The notes below the pieces were generated by a model. The model searched no databases. It saw nothing but the letters and a program-made list of their open reading frames with translations, and had not been told where the DNA came from. This document shows positions 10,891 through 20,325 of a stretch of DNA of 64,000 nt, piece by piece. This stretch comes from Bacteroidia bacterium (GTDB lineage Bacteria > Bacteroidota > Ignavibacteria > SZUA-365). Every line of letters starts with the position of its first letter. The first letter of the stretch is position 1. The stretch lies in NCBI GenBank assembly GCA_027493955.1, contig JAOSJT010000001.1:4388552-4452551 (forward strand), in the 5' to 3' direction. Position numbers and translations under genes: made by a program.

Positions 10891-11343
10891 ATGGCTGGTT
10901 TCAAAGGAAAATATGAATACGCCGTAGACGACAAGGGTCGTGTGAACCTCCCTGCCAAGCTACGGAAAAATCTGTCGCCCGAGGCACAGGATTCCTTTGT
11001 TATCACGCGGGGGTATGACATCAGTCTCGATTTATTCCCGTTGGACATGTGGAATGAATTCGAACAGCAACTTCGCAACAAAACGAACAGACACGAGGAC
11101 GATCACCGCCTGTACGTCCGTACCGTCATGATGTGGGCGCAGGAAACCAGTCTGGACAAGCAGTCCCGCATCACCATTCCGCAGGATCTCATGGAATTCG
11201 CCGGAATCAGCGGCAATGTGATCATCATCGGCGCACTTGATAAAATCGAACTCTGGAGCCCCGAGAACTTCAAGGCCTACTATGACCGGCACGCGGAGCA
11301 GACCTACGAGGCCGTTGCCGCCCGCGTGATGGGGGGCGCGTGA
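10891..11343 (+). CDS. mraZ: Transcriptional regulator MraZ
   Basis: MraZ, 150 residues, is a DNA-binding regulator of the dcw operon built of two SpoVT/AbrB-like half-barrels. The paired signatures are VDDKGRVNLPAKLRK (about residues 10-24) and LDKQSRITIPQDLMEF (about 87-102). I chose ATG at 10891 (MAGFKGKYEY), the start that matches the family; the frame extends to a GTG at 10855, but that lies within the operator boxes. It is the first gene of the cluster, and its stop overlaps the rsmH start by 4 bases. Confidence 0.95.
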   Translation: MAGFKGKYEYAVDDKGRVNLPAKLRKNLSPEAQDSFVITRGYDISLDLFPLDMWNEFEQQLRNKTNRHEDDHRLYVRTVMMWAQETSLDKQSRITIPQDLMEFAGISGNVIIIGALDKIELWSPENFKAYYDRHAEQTYEAVAARVMGGA

Positions 11344-12287
11344 GTGAGCCAGATGGAGAGACCGGATATCACATACCGGTGTTGCTTCATCCGGCGGTTG
11401 ATCTCCTCATCGGAAATCCCACCGGCGTATACGTTGATGGCACGCTCGGCGGAGGAGGTCACAGTAGCGAAGTATTGAGGCGGCTCGGACCCACGGCTAC
11501 CGTGTACGGTTTTGACCAGGATCTCGAAGCACTTGAACACTCGCGGTTACGGTTCCACCAGGACCCCCGCATGACGCTCATCCACAGCAATGTGGTCCAT
11601 CTAAAGCAAGAGCTTGCTCAGCGCGGCGTCGCGTCCATTGACGGTCTTCTGCTCGATCTCGGAGTGTCGTCGCATCAGATAGACGAAGCCCGCAGGGGGT
11701 TCAGCTTTCGCGCGGACGGCCCCCTGGACATGAGAATGAATCAGGATATGCGTACAACCGCAGCCGACATCATCGCATCGTCCACAGAAGAGGAACTGGC
11801 TGAGATTTTGTTCTCCTGGGGCGAAGAGCGTCACAGCAGACGCATCGCCAGAGCGATCATCCGCGAGGCAGCGGTACGACGCATAGAAAATACGGCGGAG
11901 TTGCGCGATATCATCATGAAGGCGGTTTCTCCGGCACATGTCACAAAAACTCTCGCGCGAGTGTTTCAGGCCTTGCGTATAGCGGTGAACGACGAGCTCC
12001 GGGTGCTCGAGCATACTCTGCGCGATGCCTTGGACATGCTCACGATCGGCGGGCGCTTGGTGATCATTTCCTATCATTCGCTCGAAGATCGCAGAGTGAA
12101 GCACTTTTTACGGGCAGAAGCCGCGAGCTGTATCTGCCCGCCCGGACTGCCGGTGTGTGTGTGCGGCAAAACCGCAAGAGTACGAATACTGACGACGAAG
12201 CAGAAAGAGGCAGACGAAGATGAGATACGTAGAAATCAACGAGCCAGAAGCGCCCGTCTTCGCGCAGGCGAAAAGATTCACGCGTAA
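11340..12287 (+). CDS. rsmH: 16S rRNA (cytosine-1402-N4)-methyltransferase RsmH (MraW)
   Basis: RsmH, 315 residues, uses S-adenosylmethionine to methylate N4 of C1402 in 16S rRNA. The AdoMet site is VDGTLGGGGHSSEVL (about residues 31-45). The family motifs LLLDLGVSSHQIDEARRGFS (about 103-122), GPLDMRMN and ISYHSLEDRRVKHF are present, and the C-terminus is basic. GTG at 11340 overlaps the mraZ stop (GTGA). This gene almost always follows mraZ in dcw clusters. Confidence 0.97.
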   Translation: MSEPDGETGYHIPVLLHPAVDLLIGNPTGVYVDGTLGGGGHSSEVLRRLGPTATVYGFDQDLEALEHSRLRFHQDPRMTLIHSNVVHLKQELAQRGVASIDGLLLDLGVSSHQIDEARRGFSFRADGPLDMRMNQDMRTTAADIIASSTEEELAEILFSWGEERHSRRIARAIIREAAVRRIENTAELRDIIMKAVSPAHVTKTLARVFQALRIAVNDELRVLEHTLRDALDMLTIGGRLVIISYHSLEDRRVKHFLRAEAASCICPPGLPVCVCGKTARVRILTTKQKEADEDEIRRNQRARSARLRAGEKIHA

Positions 12288-12663
12288 ACGCATGAATCCT
12301 GTTTTCGCCACGGCGGTGCAGGACGTGCCTTTGGAATATGAGCAAGCGGCGCCGCGTCGCAGGCGCAGTCGTGGACTCACCACGTTCACGCTGGTCATGA
12401 TGCTTGTCGGCTTCGCCGTCCTGATCACGCTGTATATATCAAACGTCGTCGCAGTTGACGGACTCATGATGCAGCAAATCGACGTGGAAAAAACCGAGCA
12501 ACTTCTGCTGCAGGAACGCGAGAATCTGCGGGCAGAGATCAATATGCTCTCAAGCTACAACCGCGTACAGCACATCGCTGTCGAGCGTCTCGGCCTCGTT
12601 CACGCGAATCAACAACCGTACTCCCTCACGGTGTACGGGATACAGAACCAGCAATCCAGGTAA
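12220..12663 (+). CDS. ftsL: Cell division protein FtsL-like
   Basis: A small bitopic protein, 147 residues from ATG 12220: a basic cytoplasmic part with RRRRS near residue 47, one membrane helix (about 55-76) and a periplasmic heptad-like coiled coil (about 80-115, EKTEQLLLQERENLRAEINM). FtsL recruits FtsI/FtsW with FtsQ and FtsB. Identity rests on topology, size and the rsmH-ftsL-ftsI position, since FtsL diverges fast. This start overlaps rsmH by 68 bases but has AGAGG nine bases upstream. ATG at 12292, just after the rsmH stop, would give 123 residues but lacks a ribosome binding site. Confidence 0.82.
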   Translation: MRYVEINEPEAPVFAQAKRFTRKRMNPVFATAVQDVPLEYEQAAPRRRRSRGLTTFTLVMMLVGFAVLITLYISNVVAVDGLMMQQIDVEKTEQLLLQERENLRAEINMLSSYNRVQHIAVERLGLVHANQQPYSLTVYGIQNQQSR

Positions 12664-12672
12664 CGCGCACAG

Positions 12673-14844
12673 GTGACGTTGGAACCGTTCAATTACAACA
12701 CCAGCAAGAATGAAGAATACCGTCTGCTGCAGCGCCAGCAGAGTTCGGTACGTATGTATATGCTGATGGTGTTGTTCATTGCCGGATTCATTGCCGTCGC
12801 TATGAAGCTCTTCGTCATCCAGGTGCGGGATTCCGAAAAACTGCAGGAGCTTGCACGCATACAGTACGAGAGCAGGGAGAGTATCAAGCCCATGCGCGGC
12901 CTCATTCTCGACCGCAATCTCTCCATACTCGCATCCAATGTGACCGAGTATCTGCTGGCGGTCGATCCCGCAGTGATAGAGGATCGCGATTCCGTGGCCC
13001 GCGTCATCTCCGCTGCTCTCAACCGGCCGCTCAGGGAGATTCGCTCCCTGTTGTCGGATACCACACGGCGCTATGTGGTCGTGCAGAAACGACTTCCGGA
13101 AGAAGCCGCCGCAACACTCAAGGGGTGGGATTACTATGGCGTGAAACTCCGCCCTTCACCCAGACGTCGCTACAACTTCCAGGCACTCGCCGGGCCGCTG
13201 ATCGGCTACACCAATGTGGATAACAAAGGGCAAAGCGGTATAGAACTCGAAATGGACAGAGAGCTCTCGGGCCATGAAGGTTTTATCGTGTATCAACGCG
13301 ATGCCCGCGGGTCGCGCAGGCCTGAAGTGGATTATCCGAAAGTGGAACCGGTGAACGGACGCAGTGTGGTGCTCACCATCTCGCAGGTGTACCAGTCCAT
13401 CGCCGAAGAAGAGCTGTCGAAAGGAGTGGAACTCTACGCCGCCGAATCGGGCCGATGCATCGTGTTGCAACCCAGAACAGGCGAAATTCTCGCCATGGCA
13501 AACTATCCGAGTATCGATCCCAACAAACTTCAGGAGTACACGCCGGAGAAAGCCCGCAATCGTGCCGTGACGGATCTTTACGAACCGGGCTCCACTTTCA
13601 AAATCGTTGCCATGAGCGCCGCGCTGAACGAAGGGTTGTACGAGCCGGACGATGTCATCAACGCGGAAAACGGACGATGGGTGTACAACCCGAAGCTCAA
13701 GCCGATTGTTGACGATCATCCGTACGCACAACTCACCCTTCGCGGCGCCTTTGAGCACAGCTCCAACATCGTCAGTGCAAAACTGGCTAACAAACTGGGC
13801 GACGAACGCTTCTACAAGTATGCGCGAAATTACGGCTTCGGCGTCAAAACTGGCATTGAACTCCCCGGCGAAATTTCCGGCGATTTAAAGAAACCGCTGA
13901 ACTGGGACGGCACAACGCTCAACCTTCTGGCGTTCGGCTACGGTCTTGCCGTCACCTCCTTGCAGATCGCCTGCGCGTACGCGGCGATCGCCAATGACGG
14001 CGTGCTGATGCGGCCCTTTATTCGTAAATGGCTGCTCGATGAGAATCGTAATATCGTGGAAGAAAATACACCGCAAGTGGTACGCCGTGTCGTTTCGCCC
14101 GAAACCTCGCACATCATGCGAAGCTTCATGAAGGGCGTGGTGGACAGCGGCACCGCGCGTCTGGCCAGCATCGAGGGCGTAAGTATCGGTGGAAAAACCG
14201 GAACGTCGCAGCGTCTGGTGAACGGGTCCTACTCGAACAAGTCCCATGTGGCCTCCTTCGTGGGATTTTTCCCCGTCGAAGATCCCAAGGTGCTGATCCT
14301 CGTCATTCTCGATGCTCCCTCGCGCGGTTACTACGGGGGAACGACGGCGGGACCGATATTCCGCAACATCGCCATGCGCATCATCAATTCGTCCAGCGAA
14401 TTTGCAAAGCGGCCCGAACCGCTCTATGCCTCGTTCAAAGGCAACGATCAGGTACGCGTACCGAACGTGCGCGGGATGAACCGCGACGTGGCGGAAGCTC
14501 TGCTCAAAGCACACGGACTGAATATGCACCTCACAGGTAAGGGCGAGCGCGTCGCATCCCAGAGTCCGTCAGACGACCGTATGGTGCGTCGCCGCAGTAT
14601 CGTCACGCTGCACATGCGGCCTGCCAAGCAGGAGCAGGCCGGCGCCATGGTGCGTGTTCCGAACGTTATCGGTATGTCGCTGCGCCAGGCCATGGCCTAC
14701 ATGAAGAGCATGCAGCTCACGCCGAGTCCCATGGGCAGCGGCATTGTCCGTGCCCAGTATCCCGAACCCGGAGAGATGGTCCCATCCGGGTCCCGCTGTA
14801 CCATCAATGCGGACGCAGAAGTCATTTCCGCCAATCTGTACTGA
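12673..14844 (+). CDS. ftsI: Septal peptidoglycan transpeptidase FtsI (class B PBP) with two PASTA domains
   Basis: A class B penicillin-binding protein, 723 residues, crosslinking septal peptidoglycan. It has one membrane helix (about residues 27-48), a PBP dimer domain (about 65-220) and a transpeptidase domain with all three motifs: SxxK at Ser307-Lys310 (GSTFK), SxN at 363-365 and KTGT at 508-511. Two PASTA repeats close the protein (about 594-655 and 660-721, each opening VRVPNV). PASTA tails are typical of Gram-positive PBP2x/SpoVD and of some FCB bacteria, but absent from E. coli FtsI. The start is GTG at 12673. It is followed by murE after 7 bases. Confidence 0.95.
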   Translation: MTLEPFNYNTSKNEEYRLLQRQQSSVRMYMLMVLFIAGFIAVAMKLFVIQVRDSEKLQELARIQYESRESIKPMRGLILDRNLSILASNVTEYLLAVDPAVIEDRDSVARVISAALNRPLREIRSLLSDTTRRYVVVQKRLPEEAAATLKGWDYYGVKLRPSPRRRYNFQALAGPLIGYTNVDNKGQSGIELEMDRELSGHEGFIVYQRDARGSRRPEVDYPKVEPVNGRSVVLTISQVYQSIAEEELSKGVELYAAESGRCIVLQPRTGEILAMANYPSIDPNKLQEYTPEKARNRAVTDLYEPGSTFKIVAMSAALNEGLYEPDDVINAENGRWVYNPKLKPIVDDHPYAQLTLRGAFEHSSNIVSAKLANKLGDERFYKYARNYGFGVKTGIELPGEISGDLKKPLNWDGTTLNLLAFGYGLAVTSLQIACAYAAIANDGVLMRPFIRKWLLDENRNIVEENTPQVVRRVVSPETSHIMRSFMKGVVDSGTARLASIEGVSIGGKTGTSQRLVNGSYSNKSHVASFVGFFPVEDPKVLILVILDAPSRGYYGGTTAGPIFRNIAMRIINSSSEFAKRPEPLYASFKGNDQVRVPNVRGMNRDVAEALLKAHGLNMHLTGKGERVASQSPSDDRMVRRRSIVTLHMRPAKQEQAGAMVRVPNVIGMSLRQAMAYMKSMQLTPSPMGSGIVRAQYPEPGEMVPSGSRCTINADAEVISANLY

Positions 14845-14851
14845 GAACGCC

Positions 14852-16402
14852 GTGTTCAATCAGGTCGCAACAAATCTGCACGCTTTTGCCACGGGCTGCC
14901 GCCTGTCGGACATCGTCAGCGATATCGCTGCGGTGCAGATCTATGGTCCCCAGGATGCCGCCGTGGCGAATATCACCACGGACTCGCGTAGGGTGTCCCG
15001 CGGATCAGTATTTGCCGCGGTGGAAGGGGAACATGTGGATGGACATCGCTTCGTGCAGCGCGCGATCGAGGCCGGGGCGGTGTGCGTTGTCGTGCAATTG
15101 CGCCAGTACGAAGAAGGGCTGAAAGATCTGCTTACGCCGGCGTACTGCCAGCACAACGGGAGTACGGTAGCGATTGTGCACGATACGCGCGAAGCGGTGG
15201 CGGTGCTGGCGGATCGCTACTACGATTCACCATCACGGGATCTGAAGCTCATCGGTATCACCGGCACCAACGGGAAGACCACCATCTCCTGGCTTTTGCA
15301 AGGCGCCCTCAGAGCTGCCAAACTTTCTCCCGGAATGATCGGGACGGTCGAATACCGCATAGGGGATACCGTTCTGCCGGCGACCTACACCACACCGCCT
15401 GCGGAAGACCTGCACCGCATGTTTCGTGACATGCGCAAGGCCGGATGCAAATCCGCAGTGATGGAAGTGTCCTCGCATGCACTGGCTCTCAAGCGCGTAC
15501 ACGGCATTTCGTTTGATGTCTCCGTTTTTACCAATCTCACCCAGGACCATCTGGATTTCCACGGCGATATGGATGCCTATCGCGATGCAAAGGGCTTGCT
15601 GTTCAGCGCCCATACGCGCGGTGTCGGCCTCCTGAATGCCGACGATCCCGTTTCGTCGCATCTGCGCGCCCCGCTGGGCAGGAGGGGCAAGCTGTACGGT
15701 CAGCATGGGAAGCCAGCGTTTCGTATGCGCGACATCGAGGTGACAGCGAAGGGAACTTCCCTCACCATCGAGCATGCGGGTGCATCGTGGAAATTGCGCT
15801 CCTCGTTAGTGGGTGCGTTCAACGCCTACAATCTTACCGCAGCCTTCGCCGCGGCGGTGTTACTGGGTATTGATCCGGAAATTGCCCGCCGCGGAATTCA
15901 ATCGGTAAAACGTGTACCCGGTCGCTTCGAGCGTATCCTGTCCGCTGACGGCGTCGCCGCGATTGTGGACTATTCCCATACACCGGATTCACTCGCGAAA
16001 GCCCTGCAGACGGCCCGCGCATTGGTCGGCGCTGGCCGCGTGATTACGGTGTTCGGCTGCGGCGGCGACCGCGACAAGGGGAAGCGACCGTATATGGGGG
16101 CTGTGGCATCGTCCATGAGCGATCTGGCGATCATCACGTCCGACAACCCGCGCACCGAAGATCCCGCGGCGATTATCGCAGCGGTGTACGCCGGTGTGCA
16201 GCCAGGCCGCGAAGTGATGGTACGCAGCGGGCGAAAAGCCGCGATCCATCAGGCGCTCAAGCTCGCACGCCCCGGAGACATCGTGCTCGTGGCGGGTAAA
16301 GGCCATGAAAATTATCAGATCATCGGGACCACGAAGCGGCATTTCGATGACAGTGAAGTGGTTCGCGCCTATTTCGAAGCCCGACGCGGAGGTGTGCAAT
16401 GA
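14852..16402 (+). CDS. murE: UDP-MurNAc-L-Ala-D-Glu:meso-diaminopimelate ligase MurE
   Basis: MurE, about 516 residues, adds the third amino acid to the peptidoglycan stem. GTG at 14852 lies 7 bases after the ftsI stop and gives the normal N-terminus; the open frame upstream overlaps ftsI. The ATP site is GITGTNGKTTISWLL (about residues 133-147). The amino-acid specificity motif is DNPR (in TSDNPRTEDP, about 431), the signature of diaminopimelate rather than lysine enzymes, so the cell wall is DAP-type. The stop overlaps the murF start by 4 bases (ATGA). Confidence 0.97.
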   Translation: MFNQVATNLHAFATGCRLSDIVSDIAAVQIYGPQDAAVANITTDSRRVSRGSVFAAVEGEHVDGHRFVQRAIEAGAVCVVVQLRQYEEGLKDLLTPAYCQHNGSTVAIVHDTREAVAVLADRYYDSPSRDLKLIGITGTNGKTTISWLLQGALRAAKLSPGMIGTVEYRIGDTVLPATYTTPPAEDLHRMFRDMRKAGCKSAVMEVSSHALALKRVHGISFDVSVFTNLTQDHLDFHGDMDAYRDAKGLLFSAHTRGVGLLNADDPVSSHLRAPLGRRGKLYGQHGKPAFRMRDIEVTAKGTSLTIEHAGASWKLRSSLVGAFNAYNLTAAFAAAVLLGIDPEIARRGIQSVKRVPGRFERILSADGVAAIVDYSHTPDSLAKALQTARALVGAGRVITVFGCGGDRDKGKRPYMGAVASSMSDLAIITSDNPRTEDPAAIIAAVYAGVQPGREVMVRSGRKAAIHQALKLARPGDIVLVAGKGHENYQIIGTTKRHFDDSEVVRAYFEARRGGVQ

Positions 16403-17835
16403 CGCTTCGCATCGGCGATTTTGCCGCGCTCCCGACTGCCGTGCTGCGCAACTGCGACGCTATTGCTGAGCACGTTCCGACGCGTGTCGTGACGGATTCG
16501 CGCGAGGCAGGCCCGGAAGTCGTTTTTGTCGCGTTCCGTGGCAGCCGTACCGACGCGCATGACTTTGTGCCCGATGTGTTGCGTCGGGGCGCGCTGGCCT
16601 GTGTTGTGGAGAACCGGTGGTGGCGCAAGCACAGGGATTCGGTGCGCGACCTGCCGCTCATTGTCGTGGCGGATACCATGAAAGCCTACGGCGGTATCGC
16701 GAAGATGCATCGCGCATCCTTCGATGTACCAGTGGTGGGCATCACCGGAAGCAACGGGAAAACCGGGAGCAAGGAAATGGTTGCGGCGGTGCTGCGCACA
16801 CGTTACCGCGTCCTGCACACCGAGGGAAATCTCAACAATCATATCGGCCTGCCGGCAACGTTACTGCGCCTGACAGCGGAGCATCAGGTGGTGGTGACGG
16901 AAATGGGGACAAATCAACCGGGAGACATCGCCTGGTTGTGCGACATCGCCCGCCCGACACATGGCGTGATCACGAATATCGGCCGCGCGCATATCGAAAA
17001 ACTGCTCTCACGCGAAGGCATCGCCGCGGAAAAAAGCGCACTGTTCGCTGCGCTTCCTTCCAGTGGCACCGCCATTCTCAATGCGGATGAAGATCTGCTC
17101 AGCGCCGCTGTGCCCCGGCGTGTGCCGCGTATCAGCTTCGGCACGCGTCGCAAGGCGGATGTGCGACTCGAGAATGTACGACTCGACGCGGACGGACGCG
17201 CGATCGCCCGCATCGTTGCACCGCGCTTTATGTCGAAGCCGCTTACTCTGCGTCTGCAATCCGTGGGCAGGCATTCCGCGCTCAACGCCGCTGCGGCCGT
17301 CGCAGTGGGCTTCGCCTTCGGCTGCCCCGTATCGAAGATGAAGATGGCTCTTGAGAGCGTGGCACCGGTGGACAAACGCCTGCAGACGCACCGCGTCGGA
17401 GGGGTGCTGGTGATCAATGACAGCTACAACGCGAATCCTGATTCCGTACTCGCGGCACTGGACGTCCTGCGCGGTATACGCATCGCGGGCCGCCGCTGCG
17501 CGGTTCTCGGCGACATGCTGGAGCTCGGCGCCGACGCGCGCACGGAGCATGAGCGCATAGGAGCGGCAGTGGTGGAAGCCCGCATTCCGTATGTGCTCAC
17601 CTTCGGGAAACTCGCGCGCGGTATACAGCGCGGTGCACTACAGAAAGCAATGGAAACGGGCTTCCCTGTGTTGGCTCTGCATTTCACCGATAAGGCGGAA
17701 TTGGCCGGCAACCTCAGCGCGTTGCTCACCGACGGAGACGCGGTACTCGTCAAGGGATCGCGCGGCATGCGCATGGAAGAAATAGTGGAAGTCATCGTTC
17801 GCGAATTCACCAGCGATGAGGCACAAACAGCATGA
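16399..17835 (+). CDS. murF: UDP-MurNAc-tripeptide D-alanyl-D-alanine ligase MurF
   Basis: MurF, 478 residues, adds D-Ala-D-Ala to complete the pentapeptide. Its ATP loop is GITGSNGKTGSKEMV (about residues 113-127), followed by the family motifs EGNLNNHIGLP and TEMGTNQPGDI. The C-terminal Mur ligase domain carries NDSYNANPDSVLAAL (about 339-353). It overlaps murE and mraY by 4 bases each. No ddl gene lies in this cluster, so the D-Ala-D-Ala ligase is encoded elsewhere. Confidence 0.97.
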   Translation: MTLRIGDFAALPTAVLRNCDAIAEHVPTRVVTDSREAGPEVVFVAFRGSRTDAHDFVPDVLRRGALACVVENRWWRKHRDSVRDLPLIVVADTMKAYGGIAKMHRASFDVPVVGITGSNGKTGSKEMVAAVLRTRYRVLHTEGNLNNHIGLPATLLRLTAEHQVVVTEMGTNQPGDIAWLCDIARPTHGVITNIGRAHIEKLLSREGIAAEKSALFAALPSSGTAILNADEDLLSAAVPRRVPRISFGTRRKADVRLENVRLDADGRAIARIVAPRFMSKPLTLRLQSVGRHSALNAAAAVAVGFAFGCPVSKMKMALESVAPVDKRLQTHRVGGVLVINDSYNANPDSVLAALDVLRGIRIAGRRCAVLGDMLELGADARTEHERIGAAVVEARIPYVLTFGKLARGIQRGALQKAMETGFPVLALHFTDKAELAGNLSALLTDGDAVLVKGSRGMRMEEIVEVIVREFTSDEAQTA

Positions 17836-18941
17836 TGTACTACCTCTTCGATTACATCAACACGCACTTCAGCCCGCCGGGCTTCGACGTGTTCCGCTTC
17901 ATCACCTTCCGTGCCGCCGCCGCCGCAATCACCGCGTTGCTCATCAGCTGGTTTCTCGGCCCACGAATCATTCGGCTGCTCAAGCGCCGGCAGATCGGAG
18001 AAGCGGCCAAGCTCGAAGCTCCGGAAACACATCGCGTCAAGGCCGGGACGCCCACGATGGGCGGACTCATCGTGCTCGGATCTATCATCATGCCTGTGCT
18101 GTTGTGGGGCCAGCTGCACAACACCTATGTGTGGCTGATTCTGGTCGCAACCGTGCTGCTCGGAGGCGTCGGCTTCATCGACGATTACCTCAAAGTGGTA
18201 AAAAAGTACCCAAAAGGTCTTATTGGCGAGTACAAAATCGTCGGACAGATTGTCGTGGGACTTATCGTCGGTGCCGTGTTGTATTTCTCCCCGGAATTTG
18301 AGGCAGGCAGATCGGCTACGAACGTGCCGTTTTTCAAAAATCTGTTGCTTGACTACACCTGGTTCTACATCCCGATGATCATCCTCGTCATCGTCGCGAC
18401 ATCGAACGCGGTGAATCTGACGGATGGCCTGGATGGCCTCGCCATCGGTACCATCTCCATCGCCTTTATCGCCATCGCGATCATCAGCTATGCGAGCGGT
18501 CGTGTGGATTTCTCGAATTACCTGAACATCGTCTATCTCCCGAGGAGCGGTGAACTTGCCGTGTTCAGCGCCGCGGTTATCGGTGCGGGGCTGGGTTTCC
18601 TCTGGTACAATGCCTATCCGGCGCAGGTATTCATGGGCGACACCGGATCGCTCGCCCTGGGCGGTGCCATGGGTGTGCTGATGGTCATGATCAAGAAAGA
18701 GCTGCTTCTGCCTATCCTCGGCGGCATCTTTTTTGCCGAAACGGTATCAGTGCTGATACAGAAGGCCTATTTCAAGTACACGAAAAAGAAATATGGACAG
18801 GGCAAGCGAATATTCCGCATGGCACCCATCCATCACCATTTCGAATTGCTCGGCTGGCCTGAACCCAAGATCGTGACGCGGTTCTATATCGTGGCGATCA
18901 TCCTCACCATTCTGAGTCTGGCAACATTCAAGGTACGATGA
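17832..18941 (+). CDS. mraY: Phospho-MurNAc-pentapeptide transferase MraY
   Basis: MraY, 369 residues, moves phospho-MurNAc-pentapeptide onto undecaprenyl phosphate to form lipid I in the inner membrane. About ten membrane helices are seen. Family motifs are KAGTPTMGG (about residues 69-77), LGGVGFIDDYLK (catalytic Asp pair, about 110-121), NLTDGLDGLA (about 196-205), FMGDTGSLALGG and the histidine motif PIHHHFELLGWPE (about 331-343). It overlaps murF by 4 bases, and murD follows after a single base. Confidence 0.97.
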   Translation: MMYYLFDYINTHFSPPGFDVFRFITFRAAAAAITALLISWFLGPRIIRLLKRRQIGEAAKLEAPETHRVKAGTPTMGGLIVLGSIIMPVLLWGQLHNTYVWLILVATVLLGGVGFIDDYLKVVKKYPKGLIGEYKIVGQIVVGLIVGAVLYFSPEFEAGRSATNVPFFKNLLLDYTWFYIPMIILVIVATSNAVNLTDGLDGLAIGTISIAFIAIAIISYASGRVDFSNYLNIVYLPRSGELAVFSAAVIGAGLGFLWYNAYPAQVFMGDTGSLALGGAMGVLMVMIKKELLLPILGGIFFAETVSVLIQKAYFKYTKKKYGQGKRIFRMAPIHHHFELLGWPEPKIVTRFYIVAIILTILSLATFKVR

Positions 18942-18942
18942 T

Positions 18943-20325
18943 ATGCAGCGCGCATTCGATATCGCTAGTCTGAAAGTTACCGTCATCGGCGCCGCACGGA
19001 GTGGACTCGCCGCAGCCCGCCTGCTGCGCAGCAAAGGGGTCAGTGTGTTTCTGAGCGAGCTGTCGGAGGCCGGTCGCTATCCCGAGGCCGCACGCCTGCT
19101 CGCGGAAGAAAACATCGAACACGAATTCGGCGAACACAGCGAGCGCCTCTATGCGGCTGATCTCATTGTCGTGAGTCCGGGCGTCCCGTCCGATGCACCC
19201 GTGCTGCTTGAAGCCGAACGGCGCGGCATGCCCGTCATCAGTGAAATCGAGATCGGTACCATGTTCGTTGACGGCCCCATTATCGCCGTCACCGGCACGA
19301 ATGGAAAAACGACGACGACGACGCTTACCGGCGAGATCTGCGCCGCCTCCGGACGCCGGACCCTGCTTGCGGGGAACATCGGTTTTGCGTTCACCGACGC
19401 CTTGCGCGAGAACGACGGAGATATAGACATCAGTGTGCTCGAGATCAGCAGCTTCCAGCTCGATACCTGTGTGACGTTTCATCCGACCACAGCCGTCATC
19501 ACAACCATCACCCCCGATCACCTGAACCGCTATCACGGATCCTTCGAAGAGTACGTTGCCTCCAAACAGCGCATCTTCATGAATCAGAATTCCGGGGACC
19601 GGCTTATTTACAGTGTGGATAATCCGGTGGTCGAAGCAGCGGTAAAGCCCGCAGCGTCACAGCTGTTCCCGGTGAGCGTGACGCAGCGTTTGAAATTCGG
19701 CGGCTGGCGTGAGAACGGCCATCTCATGCTCGACGCAGGGTATGGTGGGGAGTTGCTCGCACGCGTCGAAGACCTGCAGATCCGCGGAGCGCATAATCAT
19801 ATGAACGTGCTGATGGCGTCGCTCGCGGCCCGCCTCGAAGGGATTCCCATGGACGTGATACGCCAGGCGGTGATCTCCTTCCGTGGCGTCGAGCATCGGC
19901 TGGAATTCGTCATCGAGCTCGACGGTGTCGCCTGGGTCAACGACTCGAAAGCCACGAATGTGGACTCCGTCGTCACTGCACTGCAGAGCTACAAACAGCC
20001 CGTGGTATTGATCGCGGGCGGACGCGACAAAGGCACATCCTATGATCCGATGATGGAATTGGTGAAGGAAAAAGTGCATACGATGGTGCTGATCGGCGAG
20101 GCCGGCGACCGCATGGAAGCGGCATTCTCGCGCGTAACCAGGGTGACCCGCGCACGCGACATGCAGGAAGCGGTGAATATCGCCAGAGCGGCGGCGCGTC
20201 CGGGGGATGTGGCGATGCTCTCGCCCGGTTGCGCGAGCTTTGACATGTACGACAATTTCGAACACCGCGGCCGCGTATTCAAGGAATGCGTGCGTACCTT
20301 TTGTCGGGAACCGATGGTAGCGTGA
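18943..20325 (+). CDS. murD: UDP-MurNAc-L-alanine:D-glutamate ligase MurD
   Basis: MurD, 460 residues, adds D-glutamate to UDP-MurNAc-L-Ala. The N-terminal Rossmann part starts VIGAARSGLAAARLL, the ATP loop is VTGTNGKTTTTTLTG (about residues 116-130), EISSFQLD follows (about 167), and the third domain has VNDSKATNVDSVVTAL (about 328-343) and the C-terminal LSPGCASFDMY. ATG at 18943 is one base after the mraY stop. Its TGA overlaps the ftsW GTG. Confidence 0.97.
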   Translation: MQRAFDIASLKVTVIGAARSGLAAARLLRSKGVSVFLSELSEAGRYPEAARLLAEENIEHEFGEHSERLYAADLIVVSPGVPSDAPVLLEAERRGMPVISEIEIGTMFVDGPIIAVTGTNGKTTTTTLTGEICAASGRRTLLAGNIGFAFTDALRENDGDIDISVLEISSFQLDTCVTFHPTTAVITTITPDHLNRYHGSFEEYVASKQRIFMNQNSGDRLIYSVDNPVVEAAVKPAASQLFPVSVTQRLKFGGWRENGHLMLDAGYGGELLARVEDLQIRGAHNHMNVLMASLAARLEGIPMDVIRQAVISFRGVEHRLEFVIELDGVAWVNDSKATNVDSVVTALQSYKQPVVLIAGGRDKGTSYDPMMELVKEKVHTMVLIGEAGDRMEAAFSRVTRVTRARDMQEAVNIARAAARPGDVAMLSPGCASFDMYDNFEHRGRVFKECVRTFCREPMVA

